A stretch of 64,000 nucleotides of DNA from Andreprevotia chitinilytica DSM 18519 (GTDB lineage: Bacteria; Pseudomonadota; Gammaproteobacteria; Burkholderiales; Chitinibacteraceae), in assembly GCF_000711875.1 (NCBI RefSeq), contig NZ_JONM01000001.1, positions 1 to 64,000 of the forward strand. Reading direction: 5' to 3'. The position numbers and the translations under genes were made by a program. The notes under the pieces were generated by a model. It had not been told where the DNA came from and made no database searches. It worked only from the letters and a program-made list of their open reading frames with translations. How positions within the stretch are numbered: the first letter of the stretch is position 1; each line of letters opens with the position of its first letter. Below, one piece after another: positions 16,341 through 23,673 of this stretch.

Positions 16341-17063
16341 GTGAGTGAGTCGGAAAAGATCGTCGTCATTGTTTTGCAAGCCGCAGCTTTGCCGCTGGGC
16401 AACTGGATGCTGGATGTGGTGCAGGTGGGCTATGCCCACGAAGACAAGCCGCGTGGTGTCGTACCGGCCTTGGTGGGGCGGCCCGCACACCCGGATGCCT
16501 TGATCGACTTCAATGGCAAACGGGCCTTTGTCGGTGAAGAGGCGTTGGTCGTTGCCGGTGTCGGCGTGACCGGGGCCAAAGCGGCGACTGGCCGACCGGC
16601 AGCCGCGACAGCCCGCGCGGCGCATGGCGCAAGAAGCCAATCGAATATCTTTGATACCTTCCTGGCGCCGCTACGCAGCGCCTATCCGCGCTTCAGCCTG
16701 GAAGCCGCCTCATCGGCACCGCAGCAGATCAAGCTGCACCAGGTCTTCGACAGCACGGGGGCCGTGCGGAGCTGGGGGGATTTGCACCTCACCCTCCGAG
16801 ATGTCTTCGAGCGCTTGCTGGGCGTGAATGTCGCATCAGCCCCGGTCTTTGTGCTGACCAATGGCACGGCGGGGTGGGGCAAGGATAGTGACGAGCGATT
16901 GGCGCGGATGTTGTTCGACGACTTCTTCGCGCCGAGGATTTGCCTTGCTACCCAGGATCATTCATCCGAGGACGTGGATCAGACCTGGACGGAAGCGGTG
17001 CTATTGGCAAGGAAGAATCGGGCAGAGTCGAAGTTTGTGTACAACGATTTTGAAGTCGCTTGA
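16341..17063 (+). CDS. Actin-like protein covering only the N-terminal half of actin
   Basis: This 240-residue protein starts with GTG at 16341 behind AGGAG. Residues 30-68 (from GYAHEDKPRGVVPALVGRP to FVGEEA) line up with actin residues 20-58, matching GFAGDDAPRAVFPSIVGRP and YVGDEA. Residues 144-205 (SWGDLHLTLRDVFERLL, PVFVLTNG, DERLARMLFDDFFAPRICLA) line up with actin 78-137 ([45 protein letters not shown]). Between them lies a 65-75-residue Ala-rich insertion. The actin phosphate-1 loop (DNGSG) is not conserved: the corresponding place reads NWMLD. The chain ends before the phosphate-2 loop and the whole C-terminal half, and no frame downstream supplies them. So it resembles actin subdomains 1 and 2 but probably does not bind ATP as actin does. 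Function unknown. The actin relation rests on manual alignment. Confidence 0.65.
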   Translation: MSESEKIVVIVLQAAALPLGNWMLDVVQVGYAHEDKPRGVVPALVGRPAHPDALIDFNGKRAFVGEEALVVAGVGVTGAKAATGRPAAATARAAHGARSQSNIFDTFLAPLRSAYPRFSLEAASSAPQQIKLHQVFDSTGAVRSWGDLHLTLRDVFERLLGVNVASAPVFVLTNGTAGWGKDSDERLARMLFDDFFAPRICLATQDHSSEDVDQTWTEAVLLARKNRAESKFVYNDFEVA

Positions 17064-17153
17064 TTTGCGATCCTGTTCGCCCCGAGTGGCTGAACTGCGC
17101 AGTCCGTACGCGTTTCTGGTGATCCCGCCGTTCTGGAACGACGATGCCAGGGC

Positions 17154-17188
17154 AACAAAAAACCCACGTTCAGCGTGGGTTTTTTGTT
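17154..17188. terminator. Bidirectional terminator
   Basis: AACAAAAAACCCACG (17154-17168) pairs with CGTGGGTTTTTTGTT (17174-17188) with a 5-nt loop. T-runs flank the stem on both strands, so it can serve both the actin-like gene and the convergent DJ-1 gene. Confidence 0.9.
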
Positions 17189-17211
17189 CCAACAGGCAGT
17201 CGTGCCTGAGG

Positions 17212-17766
17212 CTACAGATAGAGCATCGCTCGTCCCACCTCGGTCGCCTTGGCCTCGCCGGCCAACAGTTTCACCAGCTCCAATGCAAACAACCCGCTGG
17301 TACCCGCCGCGCGTGAGGTGGTGATGTGGCCATCGGTGACGACCTGATAGGTCTGGACGACTGCGCCGTGCTCAGCCAACACGGGTTCGCAGCCGGGGAA
17401 GCAAGTGGCGGCAACGCCTTCCAGCAGTCCGGTGCGCGCCAGCACGGTGGGCGCGGCGCAAACGGCGGCGATACGTTTGCCGGCTTCCCGGTAGGCGTGC
17501 AGGCGTGCGTGTAAGGCGGTGGATGCCGCCAGCGCCTGCGTTCCCGGCCCGCCGCCAGGCAGCACGATCATATCGGCCAGCTGGCCGTCCACTGCGGAGA
17601 ACGGCACATCCGCATGAACGAGGATGTTGTGCGCGCCGGTGACGTCCAGCGTTTCGGTGAGCGACACCATAGTGGTGTCGATGCCAGCGCGGCGCAGTAC
17701 GTCGACGATGGTGATCAGTTCAACCTCTTCGAAACCGGGGGCGACATAGACATGAGTGGTAGACAT
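17212..17766 (-). CDS. DJ-1/PfpI family protein (YajL-like)
   Basis: This 184-residue protein shows VAPGFEEVELITIVDVLRRAG, with the conserved glutamate near residue 14-15, and AAVCAAPTVLA with the nucleophilic Cys103. HITTSRAAGTSGLFALELV near the end is the usual DJ-1 closing motif. Relatives act as deglycases/glyoxalases or protein-thiol chaperones. The start at 17766 has GCAGGAG upstream on the minus strand; a start 5 codons earlier is possible. It stands alone between two terminators or spacers downstream of lysA on the same strand. Confidence 0.92.
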   Translation of the reverse strand: MSTTHVYVAPGFEEVELITIVDVLRRAGIDTTMVSLTETLDVTGAHNILVHADVPFSAVDGQLADMIVLPGGGPGTQALAASTALHARLHAYREAGKRIAAVCAAPTVLARTGLLEGVAATCFPGCEPVLAEHGAVVQTYQVVTDGHITTSRAAGTSGLFALELVKLLAGEAKATEVGRAMLYL

Positions 17767-17941
17767 GGCTAGCTCCTGCAAGGGTTCTTAATGGAAAAAT
17801 GGTAGCGCCAGAAAAAGCGTGCTGACCAGCACATTGGCGATATCGATAAGAATGCCCTGACCATCGGCACCACTGGAACGGCCATGAGCGAGGAGCCAAA
17901 TTGGTTGGTAACGCCCGGTGGTGGAACCGGGCGGTGAAGTC

Positions 17942-19189
17942 TTATACCTCTTCCAGCCCCAACAGTTCAGCCACGGTCTGGCGGCGGCGGATCAGCTTCA
18001 CGGCCGCGCCATCCACCAATACCTCTGGGATCAGCGGACGCGTGTTGTAGTTGCTGCTCATGCTCGCGCCATAAGCGCCGCCATCGTGGAACACCAGGTA
18101 ATCGCCCACTTCGGCAGCCGGCAGATCGCGCGGCGTGACGGTGCCGCCTTCTTCCTGCGTGAATACGTCGCCGGATTCGCATAAGGGGCCGGCAATCACG
18201 CTGGGCCGGGCTGCGGCGGTTTTCGCTTTGCCGGCGGCATCCAGCACCGATACCTCGTGATAGCTGCCATACATGGCCGGGCGCATTAGGTCGTTGAAGC
18301 CGGCATCGCACAGCACGAAGTGATTGCGGCCGGCATCTTTCTTGGCGCGCACTTCGGCAATCAATTTGCCCGATTCGGCCACCAGGAAGCGGCCCGGCTC
18401 GATTTCCAGCGTCACCGGATGGCCCAGATGCGCTTCGACTTCCTTGCGCGCCTTGTCCCACAGGCTGAAGTAATGCGCGGTATCGATGCGCTCGCCACCT
18501 GCGCGGTAGGGGATGGATAACCCGCCACCAGCCGAAATCGCCTGCAGATCGCGGCCGGACGCCTTCACCTTTTCCACCATCGCATCGCACACATTGGAGA
18601 GGTGGCTGTAATCCACCCCGGAGCCGATGTGCATGTGCAAGCCGACCAGCTTGAGCTGGTAACGGTCAATCAGCGCATAGGCTTCATCCAGCTGTTCATG
18701 CCAGATGCCGTGCTTGCTGGTATCGCCGCCGGTATTGGTCTTCTGGCTATGGCCGTGGCCGAAACCGGGGTTGATGCGCAACCACACCGGATGACCGGGG
18801 CTGGCCTCGCCCAGTTGCTGCAGCATCTGCGGGCTGCCGGCGTTGACCGGCACCTTGAGCTCCACTACGCGGGCCAGCGTTTCGCGATCCAGCAAATCGG
18901 CGGTGAAGACGATGCCCGAGTGGTGGTCATCAGCATTCCCGCCCACGGTAAACCCTGCCGCCAAAGCGCGCTCGATCTCGCCCAGAGAAACCGAATCCAC
19001 CTTCACGCCTTGTTCGCGCATCAGCCGCAGGATGTGGGTGTTGGAATTGGCCTTTTGCGCAAAGCGGATCACGTCGAACTGCTTGAGCTGGCTGATCCGC
19101 TCGCGGATCACCGCTGCGTCGTACACCCAGCAAGGGGTGCCATATTGGTTGGCGATGGCGACGAGTTGCGGGCCGTTGACGGGTTTCAT
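17942..19189 (-). CDS. lysA: Diaminopimelate decarboxylase
   Basis: This 415-residue PLP enzyme makes lysine from meso-diaminopimelate. Lys46 in RFAQKANSN binds PLP. HIGSGVDY and the substrate-binding GPLCESGDVF motif, which carries the catalytic cysteine, are present, as is the DGGAYGASMSSNYN motif near the C-terminus. No lysine riboswitch is obvious in the 124 bp to the next upstream gene (hxlR-type). A GC-rich hairpin without T-run (17911-17934) follows the stop. dapF, often next to lysA, is not here. Confidence 0.96.
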   Translation of the reverse strand: MKPVNGPQLVAIANQYGTPCWVYDAAVIRERISQLKQFDVIRFAQKANSNTHILRLMREQGVKVDSVSLGEIERALAAGFTVGGNADDHHSGIVFTADLLDRETLARVVELKVPVNAGSPQMLQQLGEASPGHPVWLRINPGFGHGHSQKTNTGGDTSKHGIWHEQLDEAYALIDRYQLKLVGLHMHIGSGVDYSHLSNVCDAMVEKVKASGRDLQAISAGGGLSIPYRAGGERIDTAHYFSLWDKARKEVEAHLGHPVTLEIEPGRFLVAESGKLIAEVRAKKDAGRNHFVLCDAGFNDLMRPAMYGSYHEVSVLDAAGKAKTAAARPSVIAGPLCESGDVFTQEEGGTVTPRDLPAAEVGDYLVFHDGGAYGASMSSNYNTRPLIPEVLVDGAAVKLIRRRQTVAELLGLEEV

Positions 19190-19313
19190 GGCGTGATCCA
19201 GTGCGTTAGATAGCTGCGCATTTCAGCAGAACGGCAGTGGCAGGTAAAACGATGAATATTTATGGTGGATCAGCGGAGCTAATGCCAAGGCGCTGCGGTA
19301 TGTCGGCTTGGCT

Positions 19314-19670
19314 TTATTGGCCGGAGCCCTCGGCAGCCATTTCCTCATCCAGCGAATGAATCTGGCGAATGATGGCGGCCAGTTTCTTGCCGGCAGGGGT
19401 GAGGTGATATTCGGTGCGGGGCGGGATTTCCGGAAAGGTGAGTTTCTCGATCAAGCCATAAAGATGCAGCTTGCGTAACCGCTCGCTCAATACTTTGGTG
19501 GATATGCCGGTGATATGGCGCTCCAGTGCCCCTGGCCGCGTAATGCCGGCCTCAATGGACTGCAATACCGACACCGACCATTTGCAGCCGACCACGTCTT
19601 CCAGTTTCTGGTATTCGCTGCGATCCCTATTGCTGAGGTCAGGCTGCAAAAAATTATTCCGTTTATTCAT
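19314..19670 (-). CDS. HxlR-family transcriptional regulator
   Basis: This 118-residue winged-helix protein has the HxlR pattern: VGCKWSVSVLQSIEAG with the conserved cysteine, then the recognition region GISTKVLSERLRKLHLYGLIEK and the wing RTEYHLTPAGKKL. The start at 19670 is chosen because the frame further upstream overlaps the divergent thioredoxin-like gene. The two genes share a 132-bp divergent promoter region, so the regulator probably controls the redox protein and itself, as many cysteine-bearing HxlR proteins do in oxidative or carbonyl stress. lysA lies downstream on the same strand. Confidence 0.9.
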   Translation of the reverse strand: MNKRNNFLQPDLSNRDRSEYQKLEDVVGCKWSVSVLQSIEAGITRPGALERHITGISTKVLSERLRKLHLYGLIEKLTFPEIPPRTEYHLTPAGKKLAAIIRQIHSLDEEMAAEGSGQ

Positions 19671-19802
19671 TGGCAATTTACCCCGAAAAGTGGGTAGGGC
19701 ACCGAAAAGTGCCCGCTGTTCAGCCCATTGGGCGCGCCTTAGATTGAGTCCGTGCCAGCCGATTTCCGGCTTGGCAACACACTCACCCAAGAGGATCACG
19801 CC

Positions 19803-20039
19803 ATGAGCAGCAAAGCCGTTTTTTACCACGCCGGTTGCCCCGTTTGCATCGATGCCGAAAAGAATCTGGCCTATTCGCTCGACCCGGCTCGTTTCAAGCT
19901 CGAAATCGTTCATCTGGGCGAGAACAAGGGTCGTGTGCCGGAGGCAATTGCCAGCGGCGTGAAATCCGTACCGGCCCTGTTGTTGGGTGATGAGGTTTAT
20001 CACATCAATTTCGGCGCTTCGATTGACGATTTGAAATAA
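19803..20039 (+). CDS. Small thioredoxin-fold protein with CPVC motif
   Basis: This 78-residue protein starts MSSKAVFYHAGCPVCIDAEK: a beta strand followed by a CxxC active site (Cys12, Cys15). SVPALLLGDEVYHINFGASI gives the cis-Pro region of a thioredoxin/glutaredoxin fold. It has no export signal, so it would act in the cytoplasm. AGAGGA lies 8-13 bp upstream of the ATG. It is divergent from the HxlR regulator. An imperfect hairpin (GCAAGCCCGA at 20051, TCGGGCTTGC at 20082) follows the stop and may end transcription. Confidence 0.85.
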   Translation: MSSKAVFYHAGCPVCIDAEKNLAYSLDPARFKLEIVHLGENKGRVPEAIASGVKSVPALLLGDEVYHINFGASIDDLK

Positions 20040-20176
20040 CCACCCAAGCAGCAAGCCCGATCCGCTGTGCAACATCGCGGGTCGGGCTTGCCGTCATTCA
20101 GCGCTTGTTCGATATCCATTGCCGTTTGTGGCATAGGCAGGCGCTGCTGCCGTTTCCAGATAAAAAGGTGCCCGAA

Positions 20177-20902
20177 ATGACTGCAACAATCCCATCCCGA
20201 TTGAATCGTGCCGGCGTGCTGGCCGTAATCAGCCTGGCCGTGGCGCAAACGTTCGCGCATGGTATCGAGGCCAAGGCCGGCTCTGCCAAGCAGGCGGCGT
20301 TCGATATCGTCCATGCCGATGTCAAAGTCGATGCCGCCAAGCACTGGCTTGAATTCACCATGGCGGTGAGCGGCAAGGCGGGCGCGGTCAAACCGAAAAA
20401 GCATGGCAAGTTCACCGGTAGCGATGTGTTTTCCTACGTCTGGCCCACCAAGATCGACCCCGCCGAAGTGGGTTTTGACAAGGATGCGGGGATTCTCGCC
20501 TTGGCAGTGACATCCCACCCCGATTTTGACGACACGCCGCTGTTCAATACCAAGGGTGCGGATTGGCATAGCCACTGGGTGGTGCTCGGGCCGGACGAGG
20601 CATGCGGCAAGGGTGCGTTGAAGGTGAAGGACATCCCGGCCGGCAGCACGCCGAAACTGCCCAAAACCTGGCCCGGCGTGCCGCTGCTGATCGACAGCCC
20701 CGGCTATGCGCCGAAGTTCGATCACCACGTGGTGAGTGTGCGGGTGCCGTTCGATAACGTGAACAACCTCGCAGGCGTGGCGTTTGACGGCGTGACCGCC
20801 GGCTTGCGCATCAACGCCAGCGCGCATGAGCCCTTGCTATGCGTTGCCAATGTCTTTGATGTGGCGTCGGGCGATTTGAGCTTGCCCGGCAAGGCGGAGT
20901 GA
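20177..20902 (+). CDS. Exported protein of unknown function
   Basis: This 241-residue protein has a signal peptide (about 1-28: RLNRAGVLAVISLAVAQTFA). The mature part is beta-rich with aromatic and charged clusters such as FSYVWPTKIDPAEVGFD, and a central DWHSHWVVLGPDEACGKGALKV with two histidines and a cysteine. A late HHVVSVRVPFDNV motif is also present. The His-rich positions could bind a metal, but this is a guess. I do not recognise the family. ATG at 20177 follows an AAAAAGGTG site. The gene lies between the CPVC thioredoxin gene and an ArgP-like regulator, on the same strand as both, and a hairpin (20906-20941) follows. Confidence 0.7.
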   Translation: MTATIPSRLNRAGVLAVISLAVAQTFAHGIEAKAGSAKQAAFDIVHADVKVDAAKHWLEFTMAVSGKAGAVKPKKHGKFTGSDVFSYVWPTKIDPAEVGFDKDAGILALAVTSHPDFDDTPLFNTKGADWHSHWVVLGPDEACGKGALKVKDIPAGSTPKLPKTWPGVPLLIDSPGYAPKFDHHVVSVRVPFDNVNNLAGVAFDGVTAGLRINASAHEPLLCVANVFDVASGDLSLPGKAE

Positions 20903-20905
20903 AAC

Positions 20906-20941
20906 GGGGAGTTCCGGGCTGATTCAGCTCGGAATTCCCCT
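20906..20941 (+). terminator. Imperfect hairpin after the exported protein gene
   Basis: GGGGAGTTCCGGGCTGA pairs, with three mismatches, with the CAGCTCGGAATTCCCC that follows a TT loop. There is no T-tract, so its terminator role is uncertain. Confidence 0.4.
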
Positions 20942-21015
20942 CGCTGGCCTGGCAAAGATGTTGCGCTCATCGCGCTGCGTGGTAAAAGAGGTGATCCACG
21001 AACTCACGTCTTGCC

Positions 21016-21888
21016 ATGCTTGATTACAAACTTCTCGAAGCCCTGGAAATGGTCGCGCTGGCCGGCAGTTTCGACGGCGCGGCGCGACGGCTCAATCTCA
21101 CGCAATCGGCGGTATCGCAGCGCATTCGCCAACTGGAAGAGAAACACGGCTGCGTGCTGTTATCACGCGATCCGGTACGGCCGACGCTGGCGGGCGAGCG
21201 TTTGCTGGCCCACGTGCGGCAGGTGCGTTTGCTGGAGGCGGAACTGCAGGCTGGGCAGGGCGGTGAAACGGGCGACTGGGTGACGCTGCCCATCGGCGTG
21301 AATGCCGATAGCCTCGCCGTCGGTCTGGTCGAGGCACTGGCACCGACACTCGCGGCGGAGCGGATGCTGCTCGATTGCGTGGTGGACGATGAGGCGTACA
21401 CGCTTGATCTGCTCAAGCGCGGCGCGGTGCTGGGTTGTATTGCAACGCAAGCGGCACCGGTCGCCGGGTGCGCGGTGATGCCGCTGGGTACGCTGAATTA
21501 CCTACCGGTGGCGACCCCCGCATTTCAGCAGACCTATTTTGCGTGGGGTTTGTCGGCGCAAAGCCTTGCCGCCGCGCCGGCCGCCGTGTTCGGCCACCGC
21601 GACAGCCTGCATCGCCGCTGGTTGCGCGAAGGGTTCGGCCTGATCGAAGGCGCTTACCCTTGCCACGTGATCCCCGATTCCAACGCCTTGTTCGCCGCTG
21701 CGACGGCAGGCATCGCCTATGCCGTCGCGCCGTTGCCGCAGGTGAATGCGGTGTTGCAAGCCGGGCAGCTGATGCCCCTGGGCGACGCGCTGGCCGTGCC
21801 GCTGTATTGGCACCACTGGGCACGCCAGACACCCGCTGCGGAGCAACTGGCGCAGGCGGTGGCGGCGTTTGCGGCGGGCCGGTTTTAG
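21016..21888 (+). CDS. LysR-family regulator, ArgP/LysG-like
   Basis: This 290-residue regulator has an N-terminal winged helix (about 3-62: LAGSFDGAARRLNLTQSAVSQ then RIRQLEEKHGCVLL) and a substrate-binding domain typical of ArgP/IciA: LPIGVNADSLAVGLVEAL is close to the ArgP hinge sequence. ArgP responds to arginine and lysine and usually controls a LysE/ArgO exporter encoded divergently. Here no exporter gene is adjacent; the upstream neighbour is the exported unknown protein in the same direction. The target is therefore unclear. The ATG at 21016 lacks a strong ribosome-binding site. Confidence 0.85.
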   Translation: MLDYKLLEALEMVALAGSFDGAARRLNLTQSAVSQRIRQLEEKHGCVLLSRDPVRPTLAGERLLAHVRQVRLLEAELQAGQGGETGDWVTLPIGVNADSLAVGLVEALAPTLAAERMLLDCVVDDEAYTLDLLKRGAVLGCIATQAAPVAGCAVMPLGTLNYLPVATPAFQQTYFAWGLSAQSLAAAPAAVFGHRDSLHRRWLREGFGLIEGAYPCHVIPDSNALFAAATAGIAYAVAPLPQVNAVLQAGQLMPLGDALAVPLYWHHWARQTPAAEQLAQAVAAFAAGRF

Positions 21889-21948
21889 GGACTGTTCACG
21901 TCATTTGTGAAGTCGGTTCAGGGACTCGATGCTGCGCAATGCCTTTCG

Positions 21949-22077
21949 CGTGCGAATCTTTGATTCGCCCAGCTATAGGATTGCGCCCTACGGAACTTAG
22001 AGGCTGTTTACGATCTTTGCCAATGGCAGAAAACGCTGTTGTTCCCCCCTTTTTGTGCCGTGCGAATCTTTGATTCG
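21949..22077 (+). repeat. Direct repeat of a GAATC-TTT-GATTC hairpin
   Basis: The 19-mer CGTGCGAATCTTTGATTCG occurs at 21949-21967 and again at 22059-22077, 110 bp apart. Each copy is itself a small palindrome. The second copy lies inside the 21999-22220 element. Confidence 0.6.
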
Positions 22078-22220
22078 TTCAGGCATTGGGGGCTAGAGGG
22101 GATTTCTGCTGCATCTCAATGTGTGATGACGTCGAAATCCCCCTCAATCCCCCTTCACAAAGGGGGAGGTAACACCTTGAAGCGCTTCGGAGACGCGGTT
22201 TTGGATCGTAAACAGACTCT
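21999..22220. mobile_element. MITE-like element with 17-bp terminal inverted repeats
   Basis: AGAGGCTGTTTACGATC (21999-22015) and GATCGTAAACAGACTCT (22204-22220) are inverted with one mismatch. The 222-bp interior holds no gene; it includes a CCCCCTT/AAGGGGG hairpin of a common intergenic type. No target duplication is clear. The 355-bp gap between argP-like and the efflux gene contains nothing else recognisable. Confidence 0.45.
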
Positions 22221-22243
22221 TCACACCGGACCCCCGCCCGCAA

Positions 22244-23653
22244 TCAGGACGATGACCAACCACCCCCCAGCGCCTTGACCAGCGCCACCGTGGCCTGGAA
22301 CTGCGCGGCCTTCACCTGCAGGGCCTGGCGACGGTTGGCGAGCATCGTCCGCCGCGAATCCAGCAGTTCGAGCTGGCTGACCATGCCGTTGCGGTAGCGG
22401 GAGTCGGACAGCACCATGGCGCGTTCAGACGCGTTGACGGCCTCGGCTTGTGCCTTTTGCTGGGCCTCCAGCAGGGTCAGGCCGGCCAGTTGGTCTTCCA
22501 CATCCTTGAAGGCTTGCAGCACTTGCTCGCGGTAATACGCGGCCGCTTCGTCCTGCTGCGCCGCTGCAGACTGGATGCCGGCTTCACGGCGACCGCCGTC
22601 CAGCAGCGGCAGGCTCAGCAAGGCATTCAACCCCCACAGGCTGGCCGATGACTTGAGCAGCTCGGAGAGTTCCGATGATGCACCGCCGGCTGCGGCAGTG
22701 AGGGTCAGGCTGGGGAACCACGCGGTCTTTGCGACATCGACGCGCTTCTGGGCTGCTTCATAGCTGGCCTGGGCCGCTGCGATGTCCGGGCGGCGGGTCA
22801 GTATGGCGCTGGGCAGTCCGGCAGGCACGGCCGGCAAGCTGTCGCTCCAGCTGCCCTCGGCCAGACTCATGACGCTGGGAACCTCGCCAACCAGCACGGC
22901 CAGCGCGGTATCCAGCTCTTGCCTTCTGCGGTCCAGCGCCAAGGCCAGCGATTCGTTGGCGGCGACCTCGGTTCTGGCCCGGGCCACATCCAGCTCTGCC
23001 ACGTCACCCGCTGCGTACCGCCGCTCGGTCAAGCCGAGGGAGTCGCGATAGGCGGCCAGTGTTTCACGCATCAGGGCGCGCTCGGCGTCAACCGCGCGAA
23101 TGGCGAAATAGGTCTGGGCGACATCCGCTTGCACCAGCAGCCGGGCGTTGGCCAGCAACGATTGCGCCGCCTGTTCGTCGAGGCGTGCGGCTTGGGTGCG
23201 CTTGGACAGGCGACCGATCAGATCGACCTCGTAGGAGGCATCAAGCCGCAGCTGGTGCAGCGTCCCGGCCTGGCCTATGGACTTGTAGTACTCGCCGCCT
23301 TGCCGTCCGGACGAGGCATCGATGCTGACCTGCGGCGCGCGCACCGAGCCCGTTTGCCGGGTAATGGCGCGTGCCTGTGCCAGCCGTGCTGCGACGGCCT
23401 GCACGGTGGTGTTGTGCGCCATGGCACGATCCATCAGCTCGTCGAGCCGGGAATCGGCAAAGATCTGCCACCACTGACCCTGAGTAGCGGGTGCAGCAGC
23501 GGGTGCCGCGGCTTCAGCGGTGCGCGGCAGATTCTTGAAGGCTGCCGGCGTGGCTGGCAGCGCATGGGGCTCGGACACCGGCACATTGGCGCAGCCGGCC
23601 AGCACCAGCGCGGCCAGCAGGGGAGTGATCAGGTATTTCTTGTTGGGCATCAT
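22244..23653 (-). CDS. RND efflux outer membrane lipoprotein (OprM/NodT family)
   Basis: This 469-residue protein has a lipobox, LAALVLAGC, with Cys21 as the acylated residue. Two outer membrane efflux repeats follow (about 70-265 and 280-465). The motif FADSRLDELMDRAMAHN starts the first and LTRRPDIAAAQASYEAAQKRV the second. It would form the trimeric channel of a tripartite pump with the permease and adaptor encoded upstream in the same operon. Two ATGs in a row (23653, 23650) could each be the start. The 20-bp gap to the permease gene supports cotranscription. Confidence 0.93.
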   Translation of the reverse strand: MMPNKKYLITPLLAALVLAGCANVPVSEPHALPATPAAFKNLPRTAEAAAPAAAPATQGQWWQIFADSRLDELMDRAMAHNTTVQAVAARLAQARAITRQTGSVRAPQVSIDASSGRQGGEYYKSIGQAGTLHQLRLDASYEVDLIGRLSKRTQAARLDEQAAQSLLANARLLVQADVAQTYFAIRAVDAERALMRETLAAYRDSLGLTERRYAAGDVAELDVARARTEVAANESLALALDRRRQELDTALAVLVGEVPSVMSLAEGSWSDSLPAVPAGLPSAILTRRPDIAAAQASYEAAQKRVDVAKTAWFPSLTLTAAAGGASSELSELLKSSASLWGLNALLSLPLLDGGRREAGIQSAAAQQDEAAAYYREQVLQAFKDVEDQLAGLTLLEAQQKAQAEAVNASERAMVLSDSRYRNGMVSQLELLDSRRTMLANRRQALQVKAAQFQATVALVKALGGGWSSS

Positions 23654-23673
23654 TGCTTGGTTCTCCTCATGCA

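Noticed and set aside
16861-17316. Second reading frame over the end of the actin-like gene, checked for a frameshifted C-terminal half of actin
   Set aside because: Its translation shows no actin phosphate-2 loop or other actin motif and it runs through the terminator.
17797-17940. Open minus-strand frame ending in a hydrophobic segment (IDIANVLVSTLFLALPFFH)
   Set aside because: It has no start codon or ribosome-binding site and would begin inside the lysA end; possibly a degraded fragment, but not supportable as a gene.
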